Shown here: positions 54,245-63,166 of the stretch, one piece after another | Numbering within the stretch: position 1 is the first letter of the stretch | Layout of the letters: every line of letters begins with the position of its first letter | Assembly (NCBI RefSeq): GCF_900116375.1 | Contig: NZ_UETB01000003.1 | Coordinates: 172,890-236,889, forward strand | Direction: 5' to 3' | Origin: Georgenia satyanarayanai | GTDB lineage: Bacteria > Actinomycetota > Actinomycetes > Actinomycetales > Actinomycetaceae | DNA length: 64,000 nt | The notes under the pieces: model-generated | Seen by the model: only the letters and a program-made list of their open reading frames with translations | Databases searched by the model: none | What the model was told of the DNA's origin: nothing | Translations under genes and position numbers: made by a program

Positions 54245-54830
54245 GCCACACCCCCGACGACGCGCGGCGGTGGCTCCCCACGAGGTGGGTGTCGACGATC
54301 CCGACGGCCTCCATGAGCGCGAACATCGTCGTCGGGCCCACGTGCCGGAACCCGCGGGCCTTGAGCGCCCTGGCGAGCGCGACCGACCCGGGCGAGGTCG
54401 TCGGCACCTCGGCGGAGAACCGCGGCCGGGGCGTGTCGGCAGGCTGGAAGGACCAGACGAACGCGGGCAGGCCGCCGTCGGCGCGCAGGGCGACGGTCGC
54501 GCGGGCGTTGGCGATCGTCGCGTCGACCTTGCGCCGGTTGCGGACGATCCCGGCGTCGGCCATGAGACGGGTGACGTCGTCGTCGTCGAAGGCGGCGACG
54601 GCGTCGGGGTCGAAGTCGGCGAAGGCTGCGCGGAAGGCCGGGCGCTTGCGCAGGATCGTGGCCCACGAGAGACCGGACTGGAACGCCTCGAGGCTCAGGC
54701 GCTCGAACAGGCCGCGCTCGTCGCGCACCGGCATGCCCCACTCGGTGTCGTAGTACTCGCGCAGCAGCGGGTCGGAGGCGGCCCAGACCGGGCGGGCGAG
54801 GCCGTCCTCGCCGGTGACGAGGTCACTCAC
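54234..54830 (-). CDS. tag: DNA-3-methyladenine glycosylase I
   Basis: 198-residue base-excision repair glycosylase removing 3-methyladenine. Tag motifs: VWAASDPLLREYYDTEWGMPVRDERGLFE near the start, LEAFQSGLSWATILRKRPAFR with the base-binding region, and GFRHVGPTTMFALMEAVGIVDTH with the conserved His residues. The GTG at 54828-54830 overlaps the acyltransferase stop by eight bases and has GAGGAG upstream. The C-terminus (VWPDC) runs into a heptamer repeat. Confidence 0.93.
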   Translation of the reverse strand: MSDLVTGEDGLARPVWAASDPLLREYYDTEWGMPVRDERGLFERLSLEAFQSGLSWATILRKRPAFRAAFADFDPDAVAAFDDDDVTRLMADAGIVRNRRKVDATIANARATVALRADGGLPAFVWSFQPADTPRPRFSAEVPTTSPGSVALARALKARGFRHVGPTTMFALMEAVGIVDTHLVGSHRRASSGVWPDC

Positions 54831-56709
54831 CCGCCGTCTCCTCGAGCAGGCGCTCGGACAGCTCGGCGAAGGCATCGGCGACGACGTCCGTGTAGAGGTG
54901 CCCGCCCTCGATGTCGGGGTGGATGCCGTCGGACTGGAGCTTGTCCGGCTCGGCGTCGATGGCCGAGTACCAGTCGGCGATGATCGCGTTGGGGTACTCG
55001 GCGACGACGTCCGCGAGCGCGGCGTTGGCCTCGGGGATCCAGTACGAGCCGCCGTAGAGGTTGACGACGACGGCCATCCGGCCCGGTCCCAGCGCGTCCA
55101 GCGCCGCCCGGACGACGTCGGGCTCGCCGACGCCCGCGTTGGTGCCGAAGTCGAGGACGACGGCGCGGCGCACCGTGCCCTGGTCCACGGCCTGCTCGAT
55201 GGCGGCGAGCCCGTCGGGCCACTGGCGGTTCGACTTCGCGTCCAGCGAGATCTCCGGCCAGCGGTGGGTGAGGCCGTGGGCGCTCGTCACCATGATCGAG
55301 TCGCCGAAGCCGCTGATCTCCTCGGCGGCGGGCACGGTCCAGTCGGCGTCGACGGGCAGCGGCTCGGGTGCCTCACGCTCGACGGCGGAGGCGGCGACGA
55401 GCTCCTCGTTCGCCTCGATCTGCTGCTGGGTGAGGGACGTCGTCGGCGCGGTCGCCACCGCGACGGCGGTCGTGACGAGGAGGACGACGCCGGCCCCGCC
55501 GACCACCTGGGCGGTACGCCGGCCCCCGCGCAGGGCGGTGCGCCAGCGGCGCCAGACCCCGGTGAAGCCGTCCCGGCGCACCGGGATCTCCAGCCAGCGG
55601 TAGGAGGCGCCGGCCACCACGAGGGTGAGGACGAGCGCGAGCGCCCGGGTGGCCCAGCTGAGGGCCGAGTCGTAGGTCGTGGCGGGCAGCAGCTCGGTGA
55701 GGACGAGGATGAGGGGCCAGTGCCACAGGTAGATGCCGTAGGAGCGCTCCCCCACCCAGGCGACCGGCGGCATCCGCAGCAGCCGCTGGTAGAGGCCCAC
55801 CGGCCCGAGCAGCGCCGCGACGAGCACGGCGGTGAGGAGGCAGGCGGTGAGGATGCCGCCCCGGAAGGTGAGGGCCGTGTCCTCGTGGAGGACCGTCATG
55901 AGGACGAGCAGCCCGGCGAACGCGGCCAGTGCGGCGGGCTGGCGCCAGCGCTGCCACGCCGCGGAGTGCAGCCAGCTGCGTGGGGAGGCCCAGGCGAAGG
56001 CGAGCGCCACCCCGATCATCAGCCCGAAGAGGTGGGTGTCGGTGCCGTAGTAGACGCGGGTCGCGTCCTCCCCCGCCGTGTGGAGCAGTGCCATGAGGAG
56101 CGCGGAGACGGCGGCGACACCGAGCGCGACCCGCACCCGTTGCCGGCCGGTGCTGGTGAGCGCGAGCAGGAGGCCGAGCAGCGGCGGCCACAGCAGGTAG
56201 AACTGCTCCTCCACCGCCAGGGACCAGAAGTTGACGAAGAGCAGGGGTGAGGTCTGGGCGAAGTAGCTCGAGCCCGCGCCGATCTCCAGCCAGTTGTTGG
56301 AGAAGGTCAGCGCCCCGAGCACCTGCCGGCCGATGTTGACGAGCAGGTCACCGCCCGCGACGGCCGCCAGGCTCACGCTCACGACGACGACGCTGACCAG
56401 CGCCGGCAGCAGGCGCCGTGCGCGTCGCAGCCAGAACCGCGGGAGGTCGACGCGGCCCTTCGTGCCGAGCTCCCGCAGCAGCAGGGTGGTGATGAGGAAG
56501 CCGGAGATGACGAAGAAGACGTCGACGCCGAGGAAGCCGCCCGGCAGCGAGGTGGGCCGTAGGTGGTAGACGAGCACGGCGCCGACGGCGATCGCCCGCA
56601 GTCCGTCTAGGCCGTGGATGTGCCCGGCTCTCGGAGTGGTCCGGGCGGGGGCACGACGGGAGGTCGTGCGGGCGCGCTCGGGGCGAGCCGGCGCGGCGGT
56701 CTGGGCCAT
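54823..56709 (-). CDS. OatA-like acyltransferase (AT3 membrane domain plus SGNH domain)
   Basis: 628-residue enzyme that would O-acetylate a cell-wall or surface glycan. The AT3 domain starts GHIHGLDGLRAIAVGAVLVYHL and spans about ten helices to residue 400, with GFLGVDVFFVISGFLITTLLL and FWSLAVEEQFYLLWP. An extracytoplasmic SGNH-type domain follows with ISGFGDSIMV and the C-terminal DGIHPDIEGG (Ser and Asp-His of the triad). ATG at 56707-56709. Its stop overlaps tag. Confidence 0.9.
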   Translation of the reverse strand: MAQTAAPARPERARTTSRRAPARTTPRAGHIHGLDGLRAIAVGAVLVYHLRPTSLPGGFLGVDVFFVISGFLITTLLLRELGTKGRVDLPRFWLRRARRLLPALVSVVVVSVSLAAVAGGDLLVNIGRQVLGALTFSNNWLEIGAGSSYFAQTSPLLFVNFWSLAVEEQFYLLWPPLLGLLLALTSTGRQRVRVALGVAAVSALLMALLHTAGEDATRVYYGTDTHLFGLMIGVALAFAWASPRSWLHSAAWQRWRQPAALAAFAGLLVLMTVLHEDTALTFRGGILTACLLTAVLVAALLGPVGLYQRLLRMPPVAWVGERSYGIYLWHWPLILVLTELLPATTYDSALSWATRALALVLTLVVAGASYRWLEIPVRRDGFTGVWRRWRTALRGGRRTAQVVGGAGVVLLVTTAVAVATAPTTSLTQQQIEANEELVAASAVEREAPEPLPVDADWTVPAAEEISGFGDSIMVTSAHGLTHRWPEISLDAKSNRQWPDGLAAIEQAVDQGTVRRAVVLDFGTNAGVGEPDVVRAALDALGPGRMAVVVNLYGGSYWIPEANAALADVVAEYPNAIIADWYSAIDAEPDKLQSDGIHPDIEGGHLYTDVVADAFAELSERLLEETAGE

Positions 56710-56801
56710 CCGCCCTCCTCGACAGTCGTGTCGGGCTCAGGCTAAGTCTGCCGCGCGCGCCCTGGTGGGAGCCGCGCCGCACACCCCTCCCCCCTTTCGC
56801 A

Positions 56802-56841
56802 CCGAGCGCTGAGTTGTTCCAAGGAACAACTCAGCGCTCGG
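56802..56841. terminator. 19-base-arm palindrome between acyltransferase and pcrA
   Basis: Arms 56802-56820 and 56823-56841 (CCGAGCGCTGAGTTGTTCC and its complement) separated by AA. It lies downstream of pcrA and upstream of the acyltransferase on the minus strand. Member of the GCTGAGTTGTT palindrome family seen at 23123 and 44233. Confidence 0.78.
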
Positions 56842-56852
56842 CGGGAAGGGGC

Positions 56853-56903
56853 CTGTCGGTGGGAAGTGCACTGTCGGCGGGAAGTGCGCTGTCGGCGGGA
56901 GGG
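56853..56903. repeat. 18-base imperfect tandem repeat before the pcrA stop
   Basis: CTGTCGGTGGGAAGTGCA, CTGTCGGCGGGAAGTGCG and a partial CTGTCGGCGGGA follow each other (56853-56900), then a G-run. They lie between the palindrome and the pcrA stop. No coding role seen. Confidence 0.7.
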
Positions 56904-56914
56904 GGGGGTGATGC

Positions 56915-59362
56915 CTAGAGCTTGGTGACCGGGGCGTAGCGCAGGAGGAGCCGCTTGACCTGGCCGCCGCCGAAGTCGATCTGCGCGACCGCGCTGGAGC
57001 CGGAGCCCTCGAGGCCGACGACGGTGCCCAGGCCGTAGGAGTCGTGGGTGACCTTGTCGCCGATGTCGAAACCGGGGATGTCGCCCGCCGGGCGCGGGGC
57101 CGCCGAGCCGAAGCTCGGGGTCTCCGGCTCGCTGCGGCGGGTACGCACCGGGCCGCTGCGCGCGCCGCTGCCCCCCGCCGGGCGTCCACCGCCGTACCCG
57201 AAGCCGCCGGAGCCCCAGCCACCACCGCGCAGGGCGTCGGTGGAGGACTCGGCGCGCCGCCAGTCGAGGAGCTCCTCGGGGATGTCGGAGATGAAGCGGC
57301 TCGGCGGCAGCTGCTGCGGCATGCCCCAGGCCGTGCGCACGGCCGCACGCGAGAGGTAGAGGCGCTTGCGCGCCCGGGTGAGCGCCACGTAGGCCAGCCG
57401 CCGCTCCTCGGCGAGCTCGTCCTCGTCGGTGAGCGAGCGCTGGTGCGGGAAGGTGCCGTCCTCCATGCCCGTGACGAAGACGACCGGGAACTCCAGGCCC
57501 TTGGCGGTGTGGACGGTCATGAGGGTGACCTGGCCCTGGTTGGCGGCGTCGTCGTCGGGGATCTGGTCGGAGTCGGCGACGAGCGCGACGCGCTCGAGGA
57601 AGTCCCCGAGGTCCCCCTCGGGATCGGTCTGGGAGAACTCGGCGGCCACGGCGTGGAGCTCGGCGAGGTTCTCCACCCGGGTGGCGTCCTGCGGGTCCTC
57701 ACTCGCCCGGAGCTCGGCGAGGTAGCCCGAGCGGTCCAGGGCGGCATCGAGGATCTCGGCGGGGCCGGCGCCCGCGGCGAGCATGTCGCGCAGGCCGGTC
57801 ATCAGCTCGTGGAAGCCGCGCACCTGGGTGCGCCCACGGGTGGCGAGGCCCAGGACCTCGGGCGCTGCACCGTCGGGGGCCGCGGCGTGCTCGATCGCGC
57901 CGCCGAAGGAGATGCGCTCGCGCTCGGCGTGGGCGGCGAGCATCGCCTCGGCCCGCTCCCCCAGCCCGCGCTTGGGGACGTTGAGGATGCGGCGGAGGTT
58001 GACGGCGTCGTCGGGGTTGGCCACGGCGCGGAGGTAGGCGAGGGCGTCCTTGATCTCCTTGCGCTCGTAGAAGCGCGTGCCACCGACCACCTTGTAGGGG
58101 ATGCCGACGCGGACGAGCACCTCCTCCAGCGCCCGGGACTGGGCGTTGGTCCGGTAGAAGACGGCGACGTCGCCGGGCCGCACACCGTCGGAGTCGCCGA
58201 GGCGGTCGATCTCCTCGGCGATGAACCGGGCCTCCTGGTGCTCGGAGTCCGCGACGTAGCCGACCACCTCGGGGCCGGCACCGCTGTCGGTCCACAGGTT
58301 CTTCGCGCGGCGGTTCGGGTTGCGCGAGATGACGGCGTTGGCGGCCGTGAGAATGTTCTGCGTGGAGCGGTAGTTCTGCTCGAGGAGGATGGTCGTCGCG
58401 TCGGGGTAGTCGGCCTCGAACTCGAGGATGTTGCGGATCGTGGCGCCGCGGAAGGCGTAGATCGACTGGTCGGCGTCACCGACGACGGTGAGCTCGGCGG
58501 GCGGCAGACCGGTGGAGTCGTCGGCGACGCCGGCGAGCTCGCGGATGAGGACGTACTGGGCGTGGTTGGTGTCCTGGTACTCGTCGACGAGGACGTGGCG
58601 GAACCGGCGGCGGTAGTGCTCGGCCACGTGCGGGAAGGCCTGGAGCAGGTTGACCGTCTGCATGATGAGGTCGTCGAAGTCGAGGGCGTGCGCCTGGCGC
58701 AGCCGCGCGTCGTACTGGCGGTAGGCCTGGGCCAGCGCAGTGTCGAAGGCGTTGCCCTCGCTCACCTCGGCGGCGAAGGAGTCCGGGTCGACGAGCTCGT
58801 TCTTGAGGTCGGAGACCTTGCGGGAGAAGGTCTTCGGCGGGAACTTCTTGGGGTCGAGGTCGAGCTGGCGCATGACCAGGGCCATGAGGCGCTGGGAGTC
58901 CGCGGCGTCGTAGATGGAGAAGCTCGAGCGCAGCCCGAGCGTGGCGTGCTCGCGGCGCAGGATCCGCACGCACGCGGAGTGGAAGGTGGAGACCCACATG
59001 TGCCGGGCGACCGGACCGACGAGGTCGCTCACGCGCTCGCGCATCTCCGCGGCGGCCTTGTTGGTGAAGGTGATGGCCAGCACCTCCCCCGCCCGGGCGC
59101 GCCCGGTGGCGAGCAGGCCGGCGATGCGGTGGGTGAGGACGCGGGTCTTGCCGGAGCCTGCGCCCGCGACGATGAGCAGCGGCCCGCCCTGGTGGACCAC
59201 GGCGGCACGCTGCTGCGGGTTGAGCCCCTCGAGCAGGTCCGCCTGGCGCGGTGCGGCGGGGGCGGCGGAGGGCGCGTCGTCCTCGCGCGGGGGGACGGCG
59301 GCGGCCAGGGGCGGCAGGTTCCCGCCCATGAGGCCGGGCAGGTTGTCGAAGAGGGAGGTCAT
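56915..59362 (-). CDS. pcrA: ATP-dependent DNA helicase PcrA/UvrD
   Basis: 815-residue SF1A 3'-5' helicase for repair and for clearing recombinase from DNA. Motif I GAGSGKTRVLTHRIA, motif Ia ITFTNKAAAEMRERV, motif II VDEYQDTN, motif III VVGDADQSIYAFRGA, motif IV LEQNYRST, motif V LMTVHTAKGLEFPVVFV and motif VI AYVALTRARKRLYL are all intact. The C-terminal Gly-rich linker ends in a Tudor-like domain (DKVTHDSYGLGTVVGLEG). ATG at 59360-59362 with GGAAGGG upstream. Confidence 0.95.
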   Translation of the reverse strand: MTSLFDNLPGLMGGNLPPLAAAVPPREDDAPSAAPAAPRQADLLEGLNPQQRAAVVHQGGPLLIVAGAGSGKTRVLTHRIAGLLATGRARAGEVLAITFTNKAAAEMRERVSDLVGPVARHMWVSTFHSACVRILRREHATLGLRSSFSIYDAADSQRLMALVMRQLDLDPKKFPPKTFSRKVSDLKNELVDPDSFAAEVSEGNAFDTALAQAYRQYDARLRQAHALDFDDLIMQTVNLLQAFPHVAEHYRRRFRHVLVDEYQDTNHAQYVLIRELAGVADDSTGLPPAELTVVGDADQSIYAFRGATIRNILEFEADYPDATTILLEQNYRSTQNILTAANAVISRNPNRRAKNLWTDSGAGPEVVGYVADSEHQEARFIAEEIDRLGDSDGVRPGDVAVFYRTNAQSRALEEVLVRVGIPYKVVGGTRFYERKEIKDALAYLRAVANPDDAVNLRRILNVPKRGLGERAEAMLAAHAERERISFGGAIEHAAAPDGAAPEVLGLATRGRTQVRGFHELMTGLRDMLAAGAGPAEILDAALDRSGYLAELRASEDPQDATRVENLAELHAVAAEFSQTDPEGDLGDFLERVALVADSDQIPDDDAANQGQVTLMTVHTAKGLEFPVVFVTGMEDGTFPHQRSLTDEDELAEERRLAYVALTRARKRLYLSRAAVRTAWGMPQQLPPSRFISDIPEELLDWRRAESSTDALRGGGWGSGGFGYGGGRPAGGSGARSGPVRTRRSEPETPSFGSAAPRPAGDIPGFDIGDKVTHDSYGLGTVVGLEGSGSSAVAQIDFGGGQVKRLLLRYAPVTKL

Positions 59363-59402
59363 GGCCCTTCCAGGGTAGGTCCTGCCACCGACACCGCCGC
59401 CG

Positions 59403-59888
59403 TCAGGTCTGCCACATGCCGATGAGGAGGGCCCCGGTCGCGATGAGCGCACCGCTCAGCTCGATGAGGATCGCCAGGCCGACGGCCCGCATCGCCCGGG
59501 TGGTGGAGCGCCACGCCTCGCCCTGGTCGCGCAGGCGGCTGCTCTCGGCGGCGTAGACGCCGGCGACGAAGCCGATCGGCAGGCCGATCACCGGGATGAC
59601 GAAGAAGCCCACGACACCGAGGGCGGCCCCGATCACCAGGGTGCGGGTCGGCACGCCGCCCTTGCCGAGGTAGCGCCCCGCGATGACGTACTTGCCGACC
59701 TCCGCCCCGAGGACGGCGACGACGGCGACCGTCCCCACCGTCCACCCGACGGTGCCGCCGGTGACGACGGCCCACACGACGGCGGCCACCCCGACGAGGA
59801 AGCCGCCGCCCGGGACGACCTGCACGACGGCACCGACGAGCCCGATGATGACGGCGATGAGGACGATCGCCTCGCCGAGGACGCCCAT
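59403..59888 (-). CDS. DUF456 family membrane protein
   Basis: 161-residue membrane protein with four to five hydrophobic helices; the pattern VQVVPGGGFLVGVAAVVWAVV and GEAWRSTTRAMRAVGLAILIELSGALI matches DUF456 proteins, whose role is unknown. ATG at 59886-59888. It lies 40 bases upstream of pcrA and 7 bases after the stop of the next gene, so all three may be co-transcribed. Confidence 0.82.
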   Translation of the reverse strand: MGVLGEAIVLIAVIIGLVGAVVQVVPGGGFLVGVAAVVWAVVTGGTVGWTVGTVAVVAVLGAEVGKYVIAGRYLGKGGVPTRTLVIGAALGVVGFFVIPVIGLPIGFVAGVYAAESSRLRDQGEAWRSTTRAMRAVGLAILIELSGALIATGALLIGMWQT

Positions 59889-59895
59889 CAGCGGG

Positions 59896-60240
59896 TCAGC
59901 GCCACAACGCCGCGATGGCGATGTTGAGGGTGGTGAGCGCGGCGATGGAGCCGATGAGCGCGCGGCTCGGGTCCTTCTTCCGGCTCGCCACGACGACGAG
60001 GGCGGTGATGACGACGGCGACGACGAGCTTGATGCCGATCTTCATGTAGTTGAGGTCCGGCAGGCCGTCCCCCATCTCGGCGACGCCGGTCATGAGGACG
60101 CCGGTGACGAGCGCGGTGAGCACACCGTGCAGCACGCCCGGCGCGAGGCGCGGCGTGCGCAGGTTGGTCACGGTGCCACCGAGCACGATGGCCCAGCCGA
60201 CGAAGTGGAGGAAGAGGAGGAGGTAGTACACGACGGTCAT
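59896..60240 (-). CDS. Four-helix membrane protein of unknown function
   Basis: 114 residues with four predicted helices (VYYLLLFLHFVGWAIVLGGTV; VLHGVLTALVTGVLMTGVA; IGIKLVVAVVITALVVVA; ALIGSIAALTTLNIAIAAL). His12 and Gly-rich helices recall small conserved actinobacterial membrane proteins, but I do not recognise a family. ATG at 60238-60240. Confidence 0.7.
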   Translation of the reverse strand: MTVVYYLLLFLHFVGWAIVLGGTVTNLRTPRLAPGVLHGVLTALVTGVLMTGVAEMGDGLPDLNYMKIGIKLVVAVVITALVVVASRKKDPSRALIGSIAALTTLNIAIAALWR

Positions 60241-60274
60241 GCCGCCAGCCTAGGCGAGCGCCGTCGTCGTCCCG

Positions 60275-61063
60275 TCATGCGCGCGCCGTCGTCGCCCTGA
60301 CCAGCCGGGCGCTCGCGTACCGGTTCTCACCGGCCTTGAACCGCGCGTGCGTGCTGCTCCCCTCGACCGCCGCGAAGCGCTCGAAGGGCCGGTGGAAGGG
60401 CCGTGGGATCCACGCGTCGAGGAGGGCCCGACGGCGGTCGTCGTCCAGCTCGAGCGCCGCGCAGACGTTCGCCGTGATGTCGCGCATCTCCACCACCTCC
60501 AGCGGGCCCTCGCGCAGCGTGCCCCGCAGCTCCGACATCTCCTCCTGCCCCCGCAGGTCGGCGAGCAGGAGGCTGCCTCCCGGGCGCAGCACCCGGTGGA
60601 CCTCGCGGAGGAACGCCTCGACCGAGGGGTAGCAGTGCGAGGACTCGACGTTGACGACGACGTCGAAGGACTCGTCCGGGAACGGCAGGTCCAGCGCGTC
60701 GCCCCGGACGAAGGAGAGCCCCGGGGCGTGCCGGTGGCGCCGGCACAGTGCGATGGCGCTGCGGGAGAGGTCGACGCCGGTCACCGTCGCCGGCCCCCGG
60801 TAGCGGGCGAGGTAGGAGCTGCCGCCACCTCGTCCGCAGCCGACCTCCAGGACGTCGGTGCCGCGCAGCTCCACGGCCCCGACCACGTGGTCGTAGAGCT
60901 GGATGCACATGCGGTCCGGCTCGTCGGCGGGCTCGAGGACCGGGGCCTCCTCGTCGGGGTCGAGAGGGGCGTAGCCGTAGTTCATGAAGGTCCACTCCGG
61001 GCGCCGCACCCGCGCCCCGAGCACCTCGTACAGGGCCCGCCACCCGAGCTGCCGCATGCTCAT
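60275..61063 (-). CDS. SAM-dependent methyltransferase, phthiotriolone-methyltransferase-like
   Basis: 262-residue class I methyltransferase with motif I VLEVGCGRGGGSSYLARY, acidic GVDLSRSAI, and PFPDESFDVVVNVESSHCYPS. The N-terminal EWTFMNYGYAPLD and HCYPSVEAFLREVHRVLRPGG resemble mycobacterial (phenol)phthiotriol methyltransferases and related natural-product enzymes. ATG at 61061-61063; a second ATG two codons on is possible. No biosynthetic cluster surrounds it, so its substrate is open. Confidence 0.82.
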   Translation of the reverse strand: MSMRQLGWRALYEVLGARVRRPEWTFMNYGYAPLDPDEEAPVLEPADEPDRMCIQLYDHVVGAVELRGTDVLEVGCGRGGGSSYLARYRGPATVTGVDLSRSAIALCRRHRHAPGLSFVRGDALDLPFPDESFDVVVNVESSHCYPSVEAFLREVHRVLRPGGSLLLADLRGQEEMSELRGTLREGPLEVVEMRDITANVCAALELDDDRRRALLDAWIPRPFHRPFERFAAVEGSSTHARFKAGENRYASARLVRATTARA

Positions 61064-61098
61064 GCCTGCAGGCTAGAGCGCCCCACCCCGGCGCGGCC

Positions 61099-61773
61099 TC
61101 AGATGAGACGGCGGACGGCCGCCCACCTCGTCAGCTCGTGGCGCGAGGAGAGCTGGAGCTTGCGCAGCACCGCCGAGACGTGGGTCTCCACGGTCTTGAC
61201 CGAGATAAACAGCTCGCTCGCCACCTCCTTGTAGGAGTACCCGCGCGCGATGAGGCGCATGACCTCCTGCTCGCGCGCGGAGAGCCGGTCGAGCTCGTCG
61301 TCGGTCGTGGCGATGTCCTTGGCGGCGGTGCCGAAGGCGTCGAGGACGAAACCGGCGAGCCGCGGGGAGAAGACGGCGTCCCCGCCGGCCACCCGGCGCA
61401 CGGCGTCGGCGAGCTCGGTGGGGGTGATCGCCTTGGTGACGTAGCCGCGAGCGCCGGCGCGGATGACGCCCACGACGTCCTCGCTGGAGTCCGACACGGA
61501 CAGCGCGAGGAAGCGGGCCGACAGGTCACGGCAGCCGGTGATGACGTCGATGCCGCCCCCGCCGCGGCCACCGGGCAGGTGGACGTCGAGGAGGACGACG
61601 TCGGGCAGCGTCTCGTGGACGACGGCGACGGCGGACTCGACGTCCGCGGCCTCCCCGACGATCCGCAGGTCCGGCGCGTGCGCCTCGAGCTCGCTGCGCA
61701 CCCCGCTGCGCACGAGGGCGTGGTCGTCGACGACGACGACCCGCAGCCGACCGTCCCCTGGTGTCTCGCTCAT
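61099..61773 (-). CDS. NarL/LuxR-type response regulator
   Basis: 224 residues: receiver domain with VVVDDHALVRSG, phosphoacceptor Asp63 (VVLLDVHLP), and Lys in YVTKAITPTE; then a LuxR-type helix-turn-helix (LSAREQEVMRLIARGYSYKEVASELFISVKTVETHVSAVLRKL). ATG at 61771-61773 lies one base past the sensor stop (TGACATG), so the pair is translationally coupled. It probably controls the divergent PspC gene and its own operon. Confidence 0.94.
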   Translation of the reverse strand: MSETPGDGRLRVVVVDDHALVRSGVRSELEAHAPDLRIVGEAADVESAVAVVHETLPDVVLLDVHLPGGRGGGGIDVITGCRDLSARFLALSVSDSSEDVVGVIRAGARGYVTKAITPTELADAVRRVAGGDAVFSPRLAGFVLDAFGTAAKDIATTDDELDRLSAREQEVMRLIARGYSYKEVASELFISVKTVETHVSAVLRKLQLSSRHELTRWAAVRRLI

Positions 61774-61774
61774 G

Positions 61775-63019
61775 TCACTCCCCTGTCCCCGGCTCGGGCA
61801 TCCGCAGCACGATCTCCGTGCCCTCCAGGCCGCTGCCCGGTCCCGTACGGATCGTCGCACTGCCGCCGTGCCGTTCCAAGCGCCCGACGATGGAGTCGCG
61901 CACCCCGTGCCGGTCCGCCGGCACCGCAGCGGGGTCGAAGCCCGGTCCGCGGTCACGCACGAAGACCTCCGTCGCGCCCTCGCCCACCTCCACGTACAGG
62001 GACACCGGCGGCGCGCCGTGGACGACGGCGTTGCGCAGCGCCTCCCGGGTGGCGGCCAGCAGCGGCTCGGTCGTCGCGTGCGGGACCCGGTCACCGGCGG
62101 TGACGACGTCGACGGCCACCCCGTGCTGGTCCTCCACCTCGGCGGCGACCTCCCGCAGCGCGGCCGCCACGGAGGTGCCGGCGGCGGGCCGGTCGGAGTA
62201 GAGCCACTGCCGCAGCTCGCGCTCCTGGGCGCGGGCGAGCCGGGCGACCTGGTCGGGGTCCTCGGCGCGCGCGCGGATGAGGGAGAGCGTCTGGAGCACG
62301 GAGTCGTGCAGGTGCGCGGCGATGTCGGCCCGCTCGGACTCCCGGGCGCGGGCGGTGCGCTCGGCGCTGAGGTCGCGGACCAGACGCAGCCACACCGGCG
62401 CGAGGACCACGGCCACGCCGACGAGGATGGCGGTGCTCGCGAGGATCCCGGAGAGGAGCTCGTCGGCCCCCAGCCCGCGCCCCAGCAGGAGCACGATGCC
62501 GACGACGGCGAGGAGCAGCCCGCCGCCCACGCGGGCCACGCGGTGCCACCGGGGCGCGGGTGCGGCGTCGTGCCCGGACAGCGACGCGTCGAGCTGGGTC
62601 CACACCAGGGCGGCGCCGCCCACGACGACGAGGAGCGGCACCAGCCACTCGTTGGGCAGCGGGACGTCCGCGCGCCACAGGAGCACCGCGCCGGCGGCGA
62701 GGAGCAGGAGCAGGCCGACGACGACGTCGGTCGCCGGCACCACGCGGCTCATGCGCCGCAGCCGCGGCGCCAGGCGCACCGAGGCGGCAGGGCGGGCGGC
62801 CTCGGCGGCGTCCTCGGGGTCACCGCCGGGCACGAGCACCCACAGCCAGCCGTACAGGACGATGCCGGCCCCGAAGGCGAGCACCGACAGCAGCATGGCC
62901 AGGCGCACCCGCGCCAGGGGCACACCGAGGTGGGCGGCGAGGCCGGCGCACACGCCGCCGATCCGTCGCTCGGCCGCCGGCCGGCGCAGCGGCAGCCGCT
63001 CGGGAAGGGAGGTGGTCAC
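61775..63019 (-). CDS. PspC-domain sensor histidine kinase
   Basis: 414-residue membrane kinase. The N-terminus is a PspC domain (ERRIGGVCAGLAAHLGVPLARVRLAML) with a following helix, then about three more helices, then HisKA_3 with phosphoacceptor His238 in IAAHLHDSVLQTLSLI, and a HATPase domain (ATREALRNAVVHG; VRDRGPGFDPAAVP). The PspC/LiaS-like layout suggests sensing envelope stress. ATG at 63017-63019. Operon with the regulator; divergent from another PspC protein. Confidence 0.92.
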   Translation of the reverse strand: MTTSLPERLPLRRPAAERRIGGVCAGLAAHLGVPLARVRLAMLLSVLAFGAGIVLYGWLWVLVPGGDPEDAAEAARPAASVRLAPRLRRMSRVVPATDVVVGLLLLLAAGAVLLWRADVPLPNEWLVPLLVVVGGAALVWTQLDASLSGHDAAPAPRWHRVARVGGGLLLAVVGIVLLLGRGLGADELLSGILASTAILVGVAVVLAPVWLRLVRDLSAERTARARESERADIAAHLHDSVLQTLSLIRARAEDPDQVARLARAQERELRQWLYSDRPAAGTSVAAALREVAAEVEDQHGVAVDVVTAGDRVPHATTEPLLAATREALRNAVVHGAPPVSLYVEVGEGATEVFVRDRGPGFDPAAVPADRHGVRDSIVGRLERHGGSATIRTGPGSGLEGTEIVLRMPEPGTGE

Positions 63020-63166
63020 GGGCCGATCGTCACACGCCGGGGGCCTCCACCGGGAGTCCCCCGGCGGAGGACCAGGGTCGCCCCGGGGCCCTCACGGCAT
63101 CGACCGGGGTGCGGATCAGGGGGGTCCCCGATACCGGGCGCGGCCGGCCCGCGCTTTGCTGGTCCT

